DNA of 17,125 nucleotides. Origin: an uncultured Lachnospiraceae bacterium (GTDB taxonomy: Bacteria > Bacillota > Clostridia > Lachnospirales > Lachnospiraceae). Under the pieces are notes generated by a model. The model made no database searches, had not been told where the DNA came from, and saw nothing but the letters and a program-made list of their open reading frames with translations. Shown piece by piece: positions 1-7,704 of the stretch. The position numbers and the translations under genes are program-made. The stretch is from contig CAJUIO010000005.1 in NCBI GenBank assembly GCA_910586025.1, positions 58,058 to 75,182 on the forward strand, written 5' to 3'. How positions within the stretch are numbered: the stretch's first letter is position 1; each line of letters begins with the position of its first letter.

Positions 1-573
1 CCGGCACCTGTACCTGCGCCTCAGCCGGCGGGAGCTGCCGGAATGCCTGCCGGGGATATGAATCAGATGGGATATGGCGGAGCCGGAATGCCCCAGCAGT
101 CTATGAATCAGCCGGGATATGGCGGAGCCATGGGAATGCCTGCCGGAGATATGGGCCAGATGGGATATCCGGGAGCCGTGGGAATGCCCCAGCAGCCTAT
201 GGGCCAGATGGGATATCCGGGAGGAATGCCGCAGATGAACATGGCCCCGATGGGATATATGCAGCCGCCCATGCCTAATGTGAACGTGCAGCCGGCCCAG
301 TTCCAGAGCTTTGCAGGACCCGTAAGTGCGGTGGCCGGGCAGGAGAATATAGGGCTGATCATGGATGTACCTCTCGAGGTAACGGTGGAGCTTGGAAGGG
401 CCAGAAAGTCTATTTCCGAAATCCTTGATTTTGCACCCGGAACAATTATCGAGCTGGACAAAATAGCCGGTGAGCCGGTGGATGTGCTGGTCAACGGTAA
501 ATTTGTTGCAAGAGGCGAAGTAGTAGTAATTGAAGAGAGCTTTAGTATCCGTATCACGGAAATTATAAAGTAA
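1..573 (+). CDS. fliY: Flagellar motor switch protein FliY/FliN, C-terminal part (5' end outside window)
   Basis: The frame is open from base 1, so the gene enters from the left; the ATG at 43 is only an internal Met. About 190 residues are visible. The first part is a Pro/Ala then Met/Pro/Gly/Gln-rich low-complexity hinge. From about base 346 comes a SpoA/FliN domain, with a hydrophobic core (NIGLIMDVPLEVTVELGR), the 'ISEILDFAPGTIIELD' stretch and a C-terminal 'RGEVVVIEESFSIRITEI' strand, all typical of FliN. FliN/FliY forms the lower C-ring that binds CheY-P and the export apparatus. A long hinge before the SpoA domain is the pattern of Firmicute FliY, whose N-terminal CheC-like half dephosphorylates CheY-P, but that half is out of view, so a long FliN is not excluded. 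cheY follows 16 bases later, which fits a switch/phosphatase role. Confidence 0.9.
   Translation, partial: PAPVPAPQPAGAAGMPAGDMNQMGYGGAGMPQQSMNQPGYGGAMGMPAGDMGQMGYPGAVGMPQQPMGQMGYPGGMPQMNMAPMGYMQPPMPNVNVQPAQFQSFAGPVSAVAGQENIGLIMDVPLEVTVELGRARKSISEILDFAPGTIIELDKIAGEPVDVLVNGKFVARGEVVVIEESFSIRITEIIK
40..222 (+). repeat. In-frame tandem repeat in the FliY hinge, alternating A-B-A-B units
   Basis: Four consecutive units of 15, 16, 16 and 14 codons start at 40, 85, 133 and 181, each opening with Gly-Met-Pro. Units 1 and 3 read GMPAGDM.QMGY, and units 2 and 4 read GMPQQ.M.Q.GY. So the higher-order period is two units: 93 bases at 40-132 and 90 bases at 133-222. A more degenerate GM/MGY stretch runs on to about 260. 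The copies are similar at DNA level (the GGAATGCC start recurs at every unit), which suggests duplication rather than independent low complexity. All units are multiples of three, so gain or loss of a unit would change only hinge length. Confidence 0.85.
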
Positions 574-589
574 AGTTAGGAGAAAAGAG

Positions 590-952
590 ATGGCAAAAAA
601 TATTTTAGTAGTGGATGATGCGGCATTTATGCGTATGATGATCAAGGACATTCTCACCAAAAACGGCTATAATGTAGTGGGCGAGGCCGAAAATGGCGCA
701 AAGGCCATGGAAAAATACAATGAGTTAAAGCCTGACCTTGTTCTGATGGATATTACCATGCCCGAGGTAGATGGAATCCAGGCTCTTAAGAACATAAAGG
801 CTGCAGATGCCAATGCAAAGATCATCATGTGTTCCGCTATGGGACAGCAGGCTATGGTAATCGAGGCAATTCAGTCGGGTGCAAAGGACTTTATTGTTAA
901 GCCTTTCCAGGCGGACCGCGTATTGGAAGCAGTCAAGAAGGTAATAGGTTAA
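590..952 (+). CDS. cheY: Chemotaxis response regulator CheY
   Basis: A single-domain receiver protein of 120 residues, the usual CheY length with no output domain. It takes phosphate from CheA and, as CheY-P, binds the motor switch to set rotation bias. Visible key residues are the acidic pair D9-D10, phospho-acceptor D54 in 'LVLMDITMPEVDG', S82 of the conserved Thr/Ser position ('IIMCSAMG') and K104-P105 ('FIVKPF'). The start is the ATG at 590, behind an AGGAG at 578-582. It lies between fliY and fliO, as in the Bacillus-type fla/che operon, placing the regulator beside its target and phosphatase. Its stop overlaps the next start as TAATG. Confidence 0.97.
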   Translation: MAKNILVVDDAAFMRMMIKDILTKNGYNVVGEAENGAKAMEKYNELKPDLVLMDITMPEVDGIQALKNIKAADANAKIIMCSAMGQQAMVIEAIQSGAKDFIVKPFQADRVLEAVKKVIG

Positions 953-1320
953 TGCTTCTTACGGGCGTTGGCGTGATGGATGGTTATCTGCAGTTTATGA
1001 CAGTGCTTCTGTTGTTTCTGTTTGTTCTGGCGGTCACTTATGTGGCTACCAGATGGATAGCCGGCTATCAGAAGGGAAAGAGCGCCGGAAGCAATATTGA
1101 ATTGATTGAGACGGTCCGTATTGCGCCAAACAAATATCTGCAGCTTGTGCGGGCAGGCAGTAAATACCTGTTAATCGCAGTGGGAAAGGATGAGATCCAT
1201 ATGCTGGCGGAGCTGTCCGGGGAAGAGATTCTCTTAACCGGGCAGGAGAATAATACGGTCATGGATTTTGGCAGTATATTTGAAAAGTTTAGGAAACAAA
1301 GCGGGAAAGATGATGGCTGA
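952..1320 (+). CDS. fliO: Flagellar biosynthetic protein FliO (FliO/FliZ family)
   Basis: A 122-residue protein with one strong membrane helix (about residues 13-34) followed by a basic stretch and a small soluble beta-rich domain (IETVRIAPNKYLQLVRAG, KYLLIAVGKDEIHML), which is the FliO pattern. FliO helps assemble the FliP ring of the flagellar export gate. The call rests on this pattern plus its fixed place directly before fliP, since FliO is poorly conserved. The start overlaps the cheY stop by one base (TAATG), so it is probably translated by coupling. A second Met at residue 9 (base 976) is a possible later start, but its Shine-Dalgarno is no better. Confidence 0.88.
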   Translation: MLLTGVGVMDGYLQFMTVLLLFLFVLAVTYVATRWIAGYQKGKSAGSNIELIETVRIAPNKYLQLVRAGSKYLLIAVGKDEIHMLAELSGEEILLTGQENNTVMDFGSIFEKFRKQSGKDDG

Positions 1321-2212
1321 AAAAATTTGCAAAATGAAAAATATTTTTGCCGCAATAAGGATAAGGAAGATAATGTGCCTGCTGATGACGGTGGGCATAT
1401 TGTGTCTTATTCCGTGTACAGAGATGAGTGCGGCAGGAATAGATTCCACACCCACAGGTTCGACAGAGGAACGCACATATATTGAAGAGCCTGGCAGTGC
1501 GCAGACACAGGAGGATCTGGAAGAACTTAACATAGCAAATCATCTGACTGTGACTTATAATAATGGTAATGGTCAGGTGAATGGAAATCTGCGTATTTTA
1601 CTGACTCTTACCCTGTTAGGGATTGCGCCGATCCTGATTATCATGCTCACATCCTTTACCAGGGTGCTGATTGTGCTTCATTTTACCAGATCGGCTCTGA
1701 ATACGCAGACGGCTCCGCCCAACCAGGTCATGATAGGTCTTGCTCTTTTTCTGACCTTTTTTATCATGCGCCCATACATGACCCAGATTTATGAGGAGGC
1801 TATTCTTCCCTTTGACCAGGGTAAAATCGATCAGGAGGAATTTCTGGAAAGAGGTATTCAGCCCCTGAGGGAGTTCATGTATACTCAGACAGAGACAAGT
1901 GATGTGAGAGTGTTTCTGGAAATCAGCGGAGAAGAGTGGGATGGCAACAGCCTTGATTCCATTCCTCTTACTGTGCTGGTGCCCAGCTTTATGATCGGTG
2001 AGCTGAGGCAGGCTTTTATTATCGGTTTTATTATTTATATTCCTTTTATCGTGATTGATATGGTGGTTGCTTCCACTCTTATGAGTATGGGTATGATGAT
2101 GCTTCCGCCCACCACTATTTCCATGCCGTTTAAAATTCTGCTGTTTGTGATTGCGGACGGCTGGAACCTGATTATAGTGGGACTGATCGGGTCCTTCAGG
2201 CTTACAGTGTAA
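1313..2212 (+). CDS. fliP: Flagellar type III export gate protein FliP
   Basis: FliP forms the central ring of the export gate with FliQ and FliR. The family signature is clear near the C-terminus: VPSFMIGELRQAF, then IGFIIYIPFIVIDMVVAS and the Met-rich gate loop SMGMMM. The reading frame extends upstream to a TTG at 1268, but two adjacent ATGs at 1310 and 1313 lie just behind GCGGGA (1301-1306). The ATG at 1313 gives the better spacing and an 8-base overlap with the fliO stop. The 299-residue product then begins with a basic, hydrophobic signal peptide (about residues 12-41, ending SAAG), as many FliP proteins do. About 50 polar residues, rich in Thr, Glu and Asn, separate it from the first mature helix. 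Confidence 0.95.
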   Translation: MAEKICKMKNIFAAIRIRKIMCLLMTVGILCLIPCTEMSAAGIDSTPTGSTEERTYIEEPGSAQTQEDLEELNIANHLTVTYNNGNGQVNGNLRILLTLTLLGIAPILIIMLTSFTRVLIVLHFTRSALNTQTAPPNQVMIGLALFLTFFIMRPYMTQIYEEAILPFDQGKIDQEEFLERGIQPLREFMYTQTETSDVRVFLEISGEEWDGNSLDSIPLTVLVPSFMIGELRQAFIIGFIIYIPFIVIDMVVASTLMSMGMMMLPPTTISMPFKILLFVIADGWNLIIVGLIGSFRLTV

Positions 2213-2226
2213 GGAGGTTTTGGTGT

Positions 2227-2496
2227 ATGACAGTAGATGTTGTGACAGCCATTGCGGGTGAGACATTGTTTCTGATCATTAAGGTATCTGCCCCGCTGCT
2301 TTTGGTTTCGTTGTGCGTGGGTCTTGCGATCAGTATTTTTCAGGCTGTTACCTCTATTCAGGAGCAGACGCTTACCTTTGTTCCCAAGGTGCTTGCCATT
2401 TTTCTGACGCTGATGCTTATGGGAAACTGGATACTGACCGAGATGTCAAATTTTATGATCAGGCTCTGGTCCAGCTTTGACTTATATACAAGGTAA
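2227..2496 (+). CDS. fliQ: Flagellar type III export gate protein FliQ
   Basis: An 89-residue protein with two long membrane helices, the usual FliQ size and shape. FliQ packs around the FliP-FliR cone of the export gate. The 'ISIFQAVTSIQEQTLTFVPK' loop between the helices is the conserved family segment. The start is the ATG at 2227, behind an AAGGAGG at 2211-2217 that overlaps the fliP stop. It lies between fliP and fliR as usual, with only four bases before the fliR start. Confidence 0.96.
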   Translation: MTVDVVTAIAGETLFLIIKVSAPLLLVSLCVGLAISIFQAVTSIQEQTLTFVPKVLAIFLTLMLMGNWILTEMSNFMIRLWSSFDLYTR

Positions 2497-2500
2497 GCCT

Positions 2501-3289
2501 ATGATAGATTATTCATTTTCCTATGCGGATTTGGAATACTTTTTGCTGATATTTGTGAGGGTGGCGAGCTTTGTGTATATTGCGCCCTTTTTCAGTATGA
2601 CGAATACGCCGAGAAATGTGCGGATCGGGCTCAGCTTTTTTGTGACACTGGTTTTGTATCAGGCCCTTCCCAAGGAAGAGGTGGTCTATCATACTCTGGT
2701 CGGCTTTACGGTTATAGTGCTGAAGGAAGTGGTGACGGGACTGCTGATCGGTTTTGGCGCTAATCTGTGCACTATGATTGTTTCCTTTGCCGGAAGGATC
2801 GCAGATATGGAGATGGGTCTTTCCATGGCAAGCCTGTTTGATCCCGCAACCAGACAGAATACGAGTATTACGGGTATCTATTACAATTATATAATTCTTC
2901 TCATGCTGCTTATATCAGGAATGGCAGAATATCTGCTGAAGGCTCTTGCGGAGACCTTTATCCTGATTCCGGTGAACGGTGCGGTACTGAAAAGCGATGA
3001 GCTGCTTGCTTCCATGCTTGATTTTATGGGGAATTATGTTACGGTCAGTTTTCGAATCTGTTTTCCCATTTTTGCGGTGATGCTGATCCTTAATGCGGTT
3101 TTGGGTATTCTTGCAAAGGTCTCCCCGCAGCTTAATATGTTTGCGGTTGGTATACAGATGAAGGTTCTGGTAGGGCTCTGCATTCTGTTTGTGACAACAG
3201 CCATGCTTCCGGATGCGGGAAGATTCATTTACGAGCAGATGAAATATATGGTGGTCAGCTTTGTGGAAGCCATGGGAGGTGCCGTATAG
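2501..3289 (+). CDS. fliR: Flagellar type III export gate protein FliR
   Basis: A 262-residue protein with about six hydrophobic segments and conserved family stretches: 'FVRVASFVYIAPFF', 'VRIGLSFFVTLVL', 'EVVTGLLIGF', and 'SMASLFDPATRQNTSI' in the central region. FliR completes the FliP5-FliQ4-FliR1 gate. The frame could be read from a TTG at 2477 inside fliQ, but the ATG at 2501, four bases after the fliQ stop and with AAGG at 2489-2492 upstream, is the natural start, and it removes a non-conserved N-terminus. Four bases separate it from flhB. Confidence 0.96.
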   Translation: MIDYSFSYADLEYFLLIFVRVASFVYIAPFFSMTNTPRNVRIGLSFFVTLVLYQALPKEEVVYHTLVGFTVIVLKEVVTGLLIGFGANLCTMIVSFAGRIADMEMGLSMASLFDPATRQNTSITGIYYNYIILLMLLISGMAEYLLKALAETFILIPVNGAVLKSDELLASMLDFMGNYVTVSFRICFPIFAVMLILNAVLGILAKVSPQLNMFAVGIQMKVLVGLCILFVTTAMLPDAGRFIYEQMKYMVVSFVEAMGGAV

Positions 3290-3293
3290 AGAC

Positions 3294-4406
3294 ATGATCA
3301 TAAGATATAATCTGCAGTTTTTTGCGAAAGATGGTCCGGGCGGGGAAAAAACAGAGCAGCCCACGACAAAAAAGCTGAATGATGCCAGGAAAGAAGGGCA
3401 GGTTGCCAAAAGTAAGGAGATTGCCAATGCCTTTGTTCTGCTTTCCATGTTTTTTATGGTTAAGTTTTACATCGGAATCGTCGGAGAGGGATTGACCACG
3501 TATTTTTACAGGATTTATTCTCAGATTCCCGATATGATCCGGATGTATAACGGCCTGGTCCCGGTGAGAGCCCTTACTCTCCTGGTAGGCGACATGATGA
3601 TGAGGATTCTGATTCTGATTGCGCCGGTGCTTTTGATCGGTTTTATCGTTGTGTTTGTCTGCGATCTTGTGCAGGTAAAGTGGCGGCCCACGACCAAGCC
3701 GCTGAAGCCGAAATTCAGCAAGATAAATCCTATTCAGGGATTTAAGCGGATTTTTTCCAAGAATTCCATAGTGGAACTGATTAAATCCGTTGCAAAGCTG
3801 GCGGTGGTAGGTTATGTGGCCTATTCTTATCTTAAGGATAAGGTTGAAGGTGTTTTTATTCTCTATGACATGGGACTCAATCAGGCGCTGGGCCTGATCG
3901 GAGAGATCGTGATAGATTTGGGAATTCGGATTTCCGCCGTATATATGGTCATTGCCTTTCTGGATTTTGCTTACCAGAAATGGAAATTCAAGGATGATAT
4001 GAAGATGACCAAGCAGGAAGTCAAGGATGAATATAAGAATCAGGAAGGTGATCCCCAGATTAAGGGAAAACAGAAGCAGAGGATGATGGAGGCATCGAGA
4101 AGGCGTATGATGCAGCAGCTTCCGGAGGCTGACGTGGTGATCACCAACCCCACCCACTATGCGGTGGCGGTCAAATATGATCCTGACAAATTTGATGCGC
4201 CTTATGTGGTTGCCAAGGGCGAGAATTTTCTGGCGCAGAAGATTAAGGAAATAGCTAAGGAAAATAACGTTGAAATCGTTGAAAATAAACCGCTGGCGAG
4301 AATGCTTTACGCCAATGTGGATGTTGGCGGTCTTATTCCGCCGGAACTGTATCAGGCGGTAGCGGAAGTGCTTGCTTTTGTTTATCATCTGAAGGGCAAA
4401 GTTTAA
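3294..4406 (+). CDS. flhB: Flagellar export switch protein FlhB
   Basis: FlhB sits at the export gate and switches secretion from hook-type to filament-type substrates after self-cleavage. The cytoplasmic domain carries the cleavage motif NPTH (N285-P286-T287-H288, in VVITNPTHYAVAVKYDP), so autocatalysis should be intact. The N-terminus has the family segment 'EKTEQPTTKKLNDARKEGQVAKSKE', followed by about four membrane helices and the 'GDPQIKGKQKQRMMEASRRRMM' linker. The ATG at 3294 is taken as start rather than an upstream TTG at 3261 inside fliR. GGGAGG at 3274-3279 is a distant Shine-Dalgarno, so coupling to fliR is likely. At 370 residues it is of normal length. Confidence 0.96.
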   Translation: MIIRYNLQFFAKDGPGGEKTEQPTTKKLNDARKEGQVAKSKEIANAFVLLSMFFMVKFYIGIVGEGLTTYFYRIYSQIPDMIRMYNGLVPVRALTLLVGDMMMRILILIAPVLLIGFIVVFVCDLVQVKWRPTTKPLKPKFSKINPIQGFKRIFSKNSIVELIKSVAKLAVVGYVAYSYLKDKVEGVFILYDMGLNQALGLIGEIVIDLGIRISAVYMVIAFLDFAYQKWKFKDDMKMTKQEVKDEYKNQEGDPQIKGKQKQRMMEASRRRMMQQLPEADVVITNPTHYAVAVKYDPDKFDAPYVVAKGENFLAQKIKEIAKENNVEIVENKPLARMLYANVDVGGLIPPELYQAVAEVLAFVYHLKGKV

Positions 4407-4416
4407 ATAAGTGATG

Positions 4417-4423
4417 AAAGGAG
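4417..4423 (+). promoter_or_regulatory. Shine-Dalgarno deciding the flhA start
   Basis: AAAGGAG lies 8 bases before the ATG at 4432. The frame also contains a GTG at 4411 and an ATG at 4414, but these are at or upstream of this site and would add seven residues of no family likeness, so 4432 is the supported start. Confidence 0.7.
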
Positions 4424-4431
4424 ACGGGTAT

Positions 4432-6465
4432 ATGAGAAAAGCGGATCTGGGCGTAGCAGCGTACCTTCTTGCCGCATTTATTATGATGATTATACCTATT
4501 CCGAAAGGCCTTCTTGACGTATTGCTCGCATGTAATATAGCCATAGCGTTTACGGTATTATTCACCACCATGTTTTCGCAGGAAGTTCTGGATATGTCTT
4601 TTTATCCCACGATTCTCCTGTTTACCACGATCTTCAGAATCGCTCTCAATATATCTTCCACCAGATGTATTCTGACCACCGGGGATCCCGGTAATGTGGT
4701 AAGAACCTTCGGAAGCTATGTGGGCGGTGACGATTTGATCGTGGGCGCAATCGTGTTCCTGATCCTGATCATCGTGCAGTTTATGATCATCAACAAGGGT
4801 TCCGAGAGAGTTGCGGAGGTGACGGCGAGATTTACGCTGGATGCCATGCCGGGTAAGCAGATGGCAATTGATGCGGATCTGAATACCGGTGCCATTGACG
4901 ATGCAGAAGCCAAGAGACGAAGAGAAAAAATACAGGAAGAGGCAAGCTTTTTCGGTTCCATGGACGGTGCCGTGAAGTATGTAAAGGGAGATGCAACGGC
5001 AGGTCTGATTATCACGGTAGTCAATTTTATCGGCGGAATTGCCATGGGCGTGCTCCGTCGTGATATGGATTTCAGTACGGCGCTGAGCGATATTTCCATT
5101 CTGACGATCGGTGACGGACTGGTGAGCCAGATTCCCTCCCTGTTAATTTCGCTTTCCACCGGTATTCTTGTGACCAAGGGCTCTAAGGATGCGGACTTCG
5201 GTTCTGTTTTGCTCCGGCAGGTATTTGGTATTCCCAAGGCGCTGTATATTGTGGGAGGTATCATGGCGGGACTCGGAATTGTCTCTCCCTTTCCAACATT
5301 GGTGTTTGTCTCCATCGGAATGGTGTTTATCGTCTGCGGGCGTGTGATTGCAGGTGAGATCGAGACTGCCAAGATTGAGGGTGAGATCAATGAGGAGGAA
5401 GCGGCGGCGGAGGAAATCCGTCAGCCGGAAAATGTCAACAGTCTTTTGCAGGTGGATCCCATCGAGCTGGAATTCGGTTATGGAATTATTCCTCTGGCGG
5501 ATGTAAATCAGGGTGGAGACCTTCTGGATCGCGTGGTCATGATCAGGCGTCAGATTGCGCTTGAGCTTGGTACCGTGGTGCCCATTATACGTCTGCGGGA
5601 TAATATACAGCTGAATCCCAATCAGTATATTATAAAGATAAAGGGCATACAGGTGAGCGAGGGAGAAATTCTCTTTGACCATTATATGGCTATGAACCCC
5701 GGCTATGTGGAGGAGGAGATTACGGGTATTCCCACCTTTGAACCCTCCTTTCATCTCCCGGCTATCTGGATTACGGAGGGCCAGAGGGAGAGGGCGGAGA
5801 GTATGGGCTACACCGTTGTGGATCCTCCGTCCATTATCGCAACTCATCTGACGGAGATCATAAGACAGCACATTGCGGAGCTTCTCACAAGGCAGGATGT
5901 CCAGAACCTTGTAAACAATCTGAGGGAGACCAATCCTTCCCTGGTGGAGGAGCTGGTTCCGAAGCTTCTCGGAATAGGCGAGGTTCAGAAGGTGCTTCAG
6001 AATCTTCTGAAGGAGGGGATTTCCGTGCGGGATCTGCTGACCATTTTCGAAACACTTGCAGATTATGCATCAAATACCAGAGATACGGATATTTTAACAG
6101 AGTATGTAAGACAGAGCTTGAAGAGGGCTATTTCGGGTAAATTTTTCCCGGCCAATGAGACTACCAGCGTGGTTACTCTCGATCCCAAGCTGGAGCAGGA
6201 GATCATGTCAAGTGTGAAGCAGACGGAAAACGGGGCATATCTCACTCTGGATCCGGAGAAGACCAGGGTAATGATGAAGGCGGTGGAGAACGAAGTCGCA
6301 AAGCTGGAAAATCTCGGAAAGAATCCGATTGTGATAACGTCCCCTATTGTCCGCATGTATTTTAAGCGTCTTACAGAGGATTATTTTAAGGATCTGATTG
6401 TGGTATCTTATAATGAAGTGGAAAATAATATTGAATTACAGTCTGTAGGAATGGTGACAGCATGA
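4432..6465 (+). CDS. flhA: Flagellar export apparatus protein FlhA
   Basis: FlhA is the large export-gate subunit that uses the proton motive force and docks chaperone-substrate complexes. The 677-residue product has the expected layout. An N-terminal half holds about eight membrane helices, with the FHIPEP-family signature RFTLDAMPGKQMAIDADLN from residue 133. A charged linker (about 320-345, EEEAAAEEIRQPEN) follows, then a cytoplasmic C-terminal domain with 'IPTFEPSFHLPAIWI', 'VDPPSIIATHLTEIIRQHIAELL', and 'SVRDLLTIFETLADYA'. Its stop overlaps the flhF start as ATGA, implying coupled translation. Nothing looks broken. Confidence 0.97.
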   Translation: MRKADLGVAAYLLAAFIMMIIPIPKGLLDVLLACNIAIAFTVLFTTMFSQEVLDMSFYPTILLFTTIFRIALNISSTRCILTTGDPGNVVRTFGSYVGGDDLIVGAIVFLILIIVQFMIINKGSERVAEVTARFTLDAMPGKQMAIDADLNTGAIDDAEAKRRREKIQEEASFFGSMDGAVKYVKGDATAGLIITVVNFIGGIAMGVLRRDMDFSTALSDISILTIGDGLVSQIPSLLISLSTGILVTKGSKDADFGSVLLRQVFGIPKALYIVGGIMAGLGIVSPFPTLVFVSIGMVFIVCGRVIAGEIETAKIEGEINEEEAAAEEIRQPENVNSLLQVDPIELEFGYGIIPLADVNQGGDLLDRVVMIRRQIALELGTVVPIIRLRDNIQLNPNQYIIKIKGIQVSEGEILFDHYMAMNPGYVEEEITGIPTFEPSFHLPAIWITEGQRERAESMGYTVVDPPSIIATHLTEIIRQHIAELLTRQDVQNLVNNLRETNPSLVEELVPKLLGIGEVQKVLQNLLKEGISVRDLLTIFETLADYASNTRDTDILTEYVRQSLKRAISGKFFPANETTSVVTLDPKLEQEIMSSVKQTENGAYLTLDPEKTRVMMKAVENEVAKLENLGKNPIVITSPIVRMYFKRLTEDYFKDLIVVSYNEVENNIELQSVGMVTA

Positions 6466-7688
6466 TAATCAAAAAATTTCAGGGAAAAACAGAGACAGAG
6501 GCAGTGGAAGCCGCAAAAAAGGAACTCGGAAACAACATGGTGATTATGAATGTCCGGAGTATAAAGCCCAAAGGCATGTTCAGTTTCCTGAAGCCGCAGG
6601 TAACAGAGGTGACGGTGGCCCTTGAGGAGGAGAGCGACCAGCGTCCACAGGTGGTGAAGCGGGAGGAACTCCGAATCAGGAGCGAGGTCAAGCCGGAGCA
6701 GGAAAGCCCCAGGGTTTTAGAGCAGGAGTCTGCAGGAGCCGGAGCCGATCAGGATAAAAATGCCATTGAGGAAAAGCTGAATAATCTTCAGTCTCTGATT
6801 GAGATGCAGCTTCAGAAGCCCAAAGAGCAGGAGGAAGCGGAGGAAGAGCCGGACGACGGGCAGGATGATGAGATGGAGCGCTTTATGAAGCTTCTGTATA
6901 ACACCATGCTGAAAAACGAGGTGGATGAGAAGTATGCGAACCAGATTATCAGTGAAATCGAGAAGCTGAACAAGCCCGGCATGCCTTTTGACTATGCTCT
7001 TGCAAATGTTTACCAGAGAATGGTTCTCAAGTTCGGCAAGCCAAGACAGATAGAGCCGGCCCAGAGCGGCCCCAAGGTCATCTTTTTCATAGGTCCCACA
7101 GGGGTTGGGAAGACCACAACGATTGCCAAGGTGGCGTCGCAGTTCAGTGTTGACCGGGGGAAAAAAATAGTGCTTCTTACAGCGGATACCTACCGGATCG
7201 CCGCCGCTGAGCAGCTGCGCACCTATGCGGATATCCTGGAGGTGCCTTTTCGGGTTATCTATACTCCGGAGGAGGTGGGGCGGTCTCTGAATGACTTTAA
7301 GAGCTGCGACTTTATTCTGGTGGATACCATGGGGCACTCCTATCAGAACGAGGAACAGAAAGAGACTATGCAGGGATTTCTGCATTCTGTTGACGGTCTT
7401 GTGGAGACGGAAGTGTTTCTGGTTCTCAGCGCCACCACGAAGTACAGGGATCTCCTGAATATTGTGGATGCTTACAGCGCTATCACGGAATATAATCTGA
7501 TATTCACCAAGGTTGACGAAACCACGACTCTTGGCAATATTCTGAATATAAAGCTGCATACGGGAGCGGATTTATCCTACATCACCTTCGGGCAGAATGT
7601 GCCCAGTGATATCGAGAGCTTTGATCCTCAGAGGACGGCAAAGCAGCTCCTTGGCGGGAAAAGGAAAAAGGATCGGGGAAACAATTGA
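6462..7688 (+). CDS. flhF: SRP-type GTPase FlhF (flagellar placement)
   Basis: FlhF is the third SRP GTPase, beside Ffh and FtsY. It marks the site of flagellar assembly and is controlled by FlhG. The 408-residue protein has a basic/acidic N-terminal B region (about 1-130, starting 'MIIKKFQGKTETEAVEAAKKELG'), then the N and G domains. The P-loop is GPTGVGKT at 211-218, followed by 'LLTADTYRIAAAEQLRTYA' (the G2 region) and a late 'FTKVDETTTLGN' (G4). The G3 segment reads DTMGH at 288-292, where SRP GTPases normally have DTAGR. The start overlaps the flhA stop as ATGA. flhG follows after 16 bases. Confidence 0.95.
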   Translation: MIIKKFQGKTETEAVEAAKKELGNNMVIMNVRSIKPKGMFSFLKPQVTEVTVALEEESDQRPQVVKREELRIRSEVKPEQESPRVLEQESAGAGADQDKNAIEEKLNNLQSLIEMQLQKPKEQEEAEEEPDDGQDDEMERFMKLLYNTMLKNEVDEKYANQIISEIEKLNKPGMPFDYALANVYQRMVLKFGKPRQIEPAQSGPKVIFFIGPTGVGKTTTIAKVASQFSVDRGKKIVLLTADTYRIAAAEQLRTYADILEVPFRVIYTPEEVGRSLNDFKSCDFILVDTMGHSYQNEEQKETMQGFLHSVDGLVETEVFLVLSATTKYRDLLNIVDAYSAITEYNLIFTKVDETTTLGNILNIKLHTGADLSYITFGQNVPSDIESFDPQRTAKQLLGGKRKKDRGNN

Positions 7689-7704
7689 GAAGTGAGGAAA
7701 ACAG

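Noticed and set aside
3255..4571. 438-codon open frame on the minus strand opposite flhB and the start of flhA
   Set aside because: It is antisense to certain genes, lacks family likeness and a ribosome binding site, and is rich in His/Ile/Asn as expected from the reverse of membrane-protein codons.
6717..7559. 280-codon minus-strand open frame opposite flhF
   Set aside because: Same reasons; the + strand protein has clear GTPase motifs.
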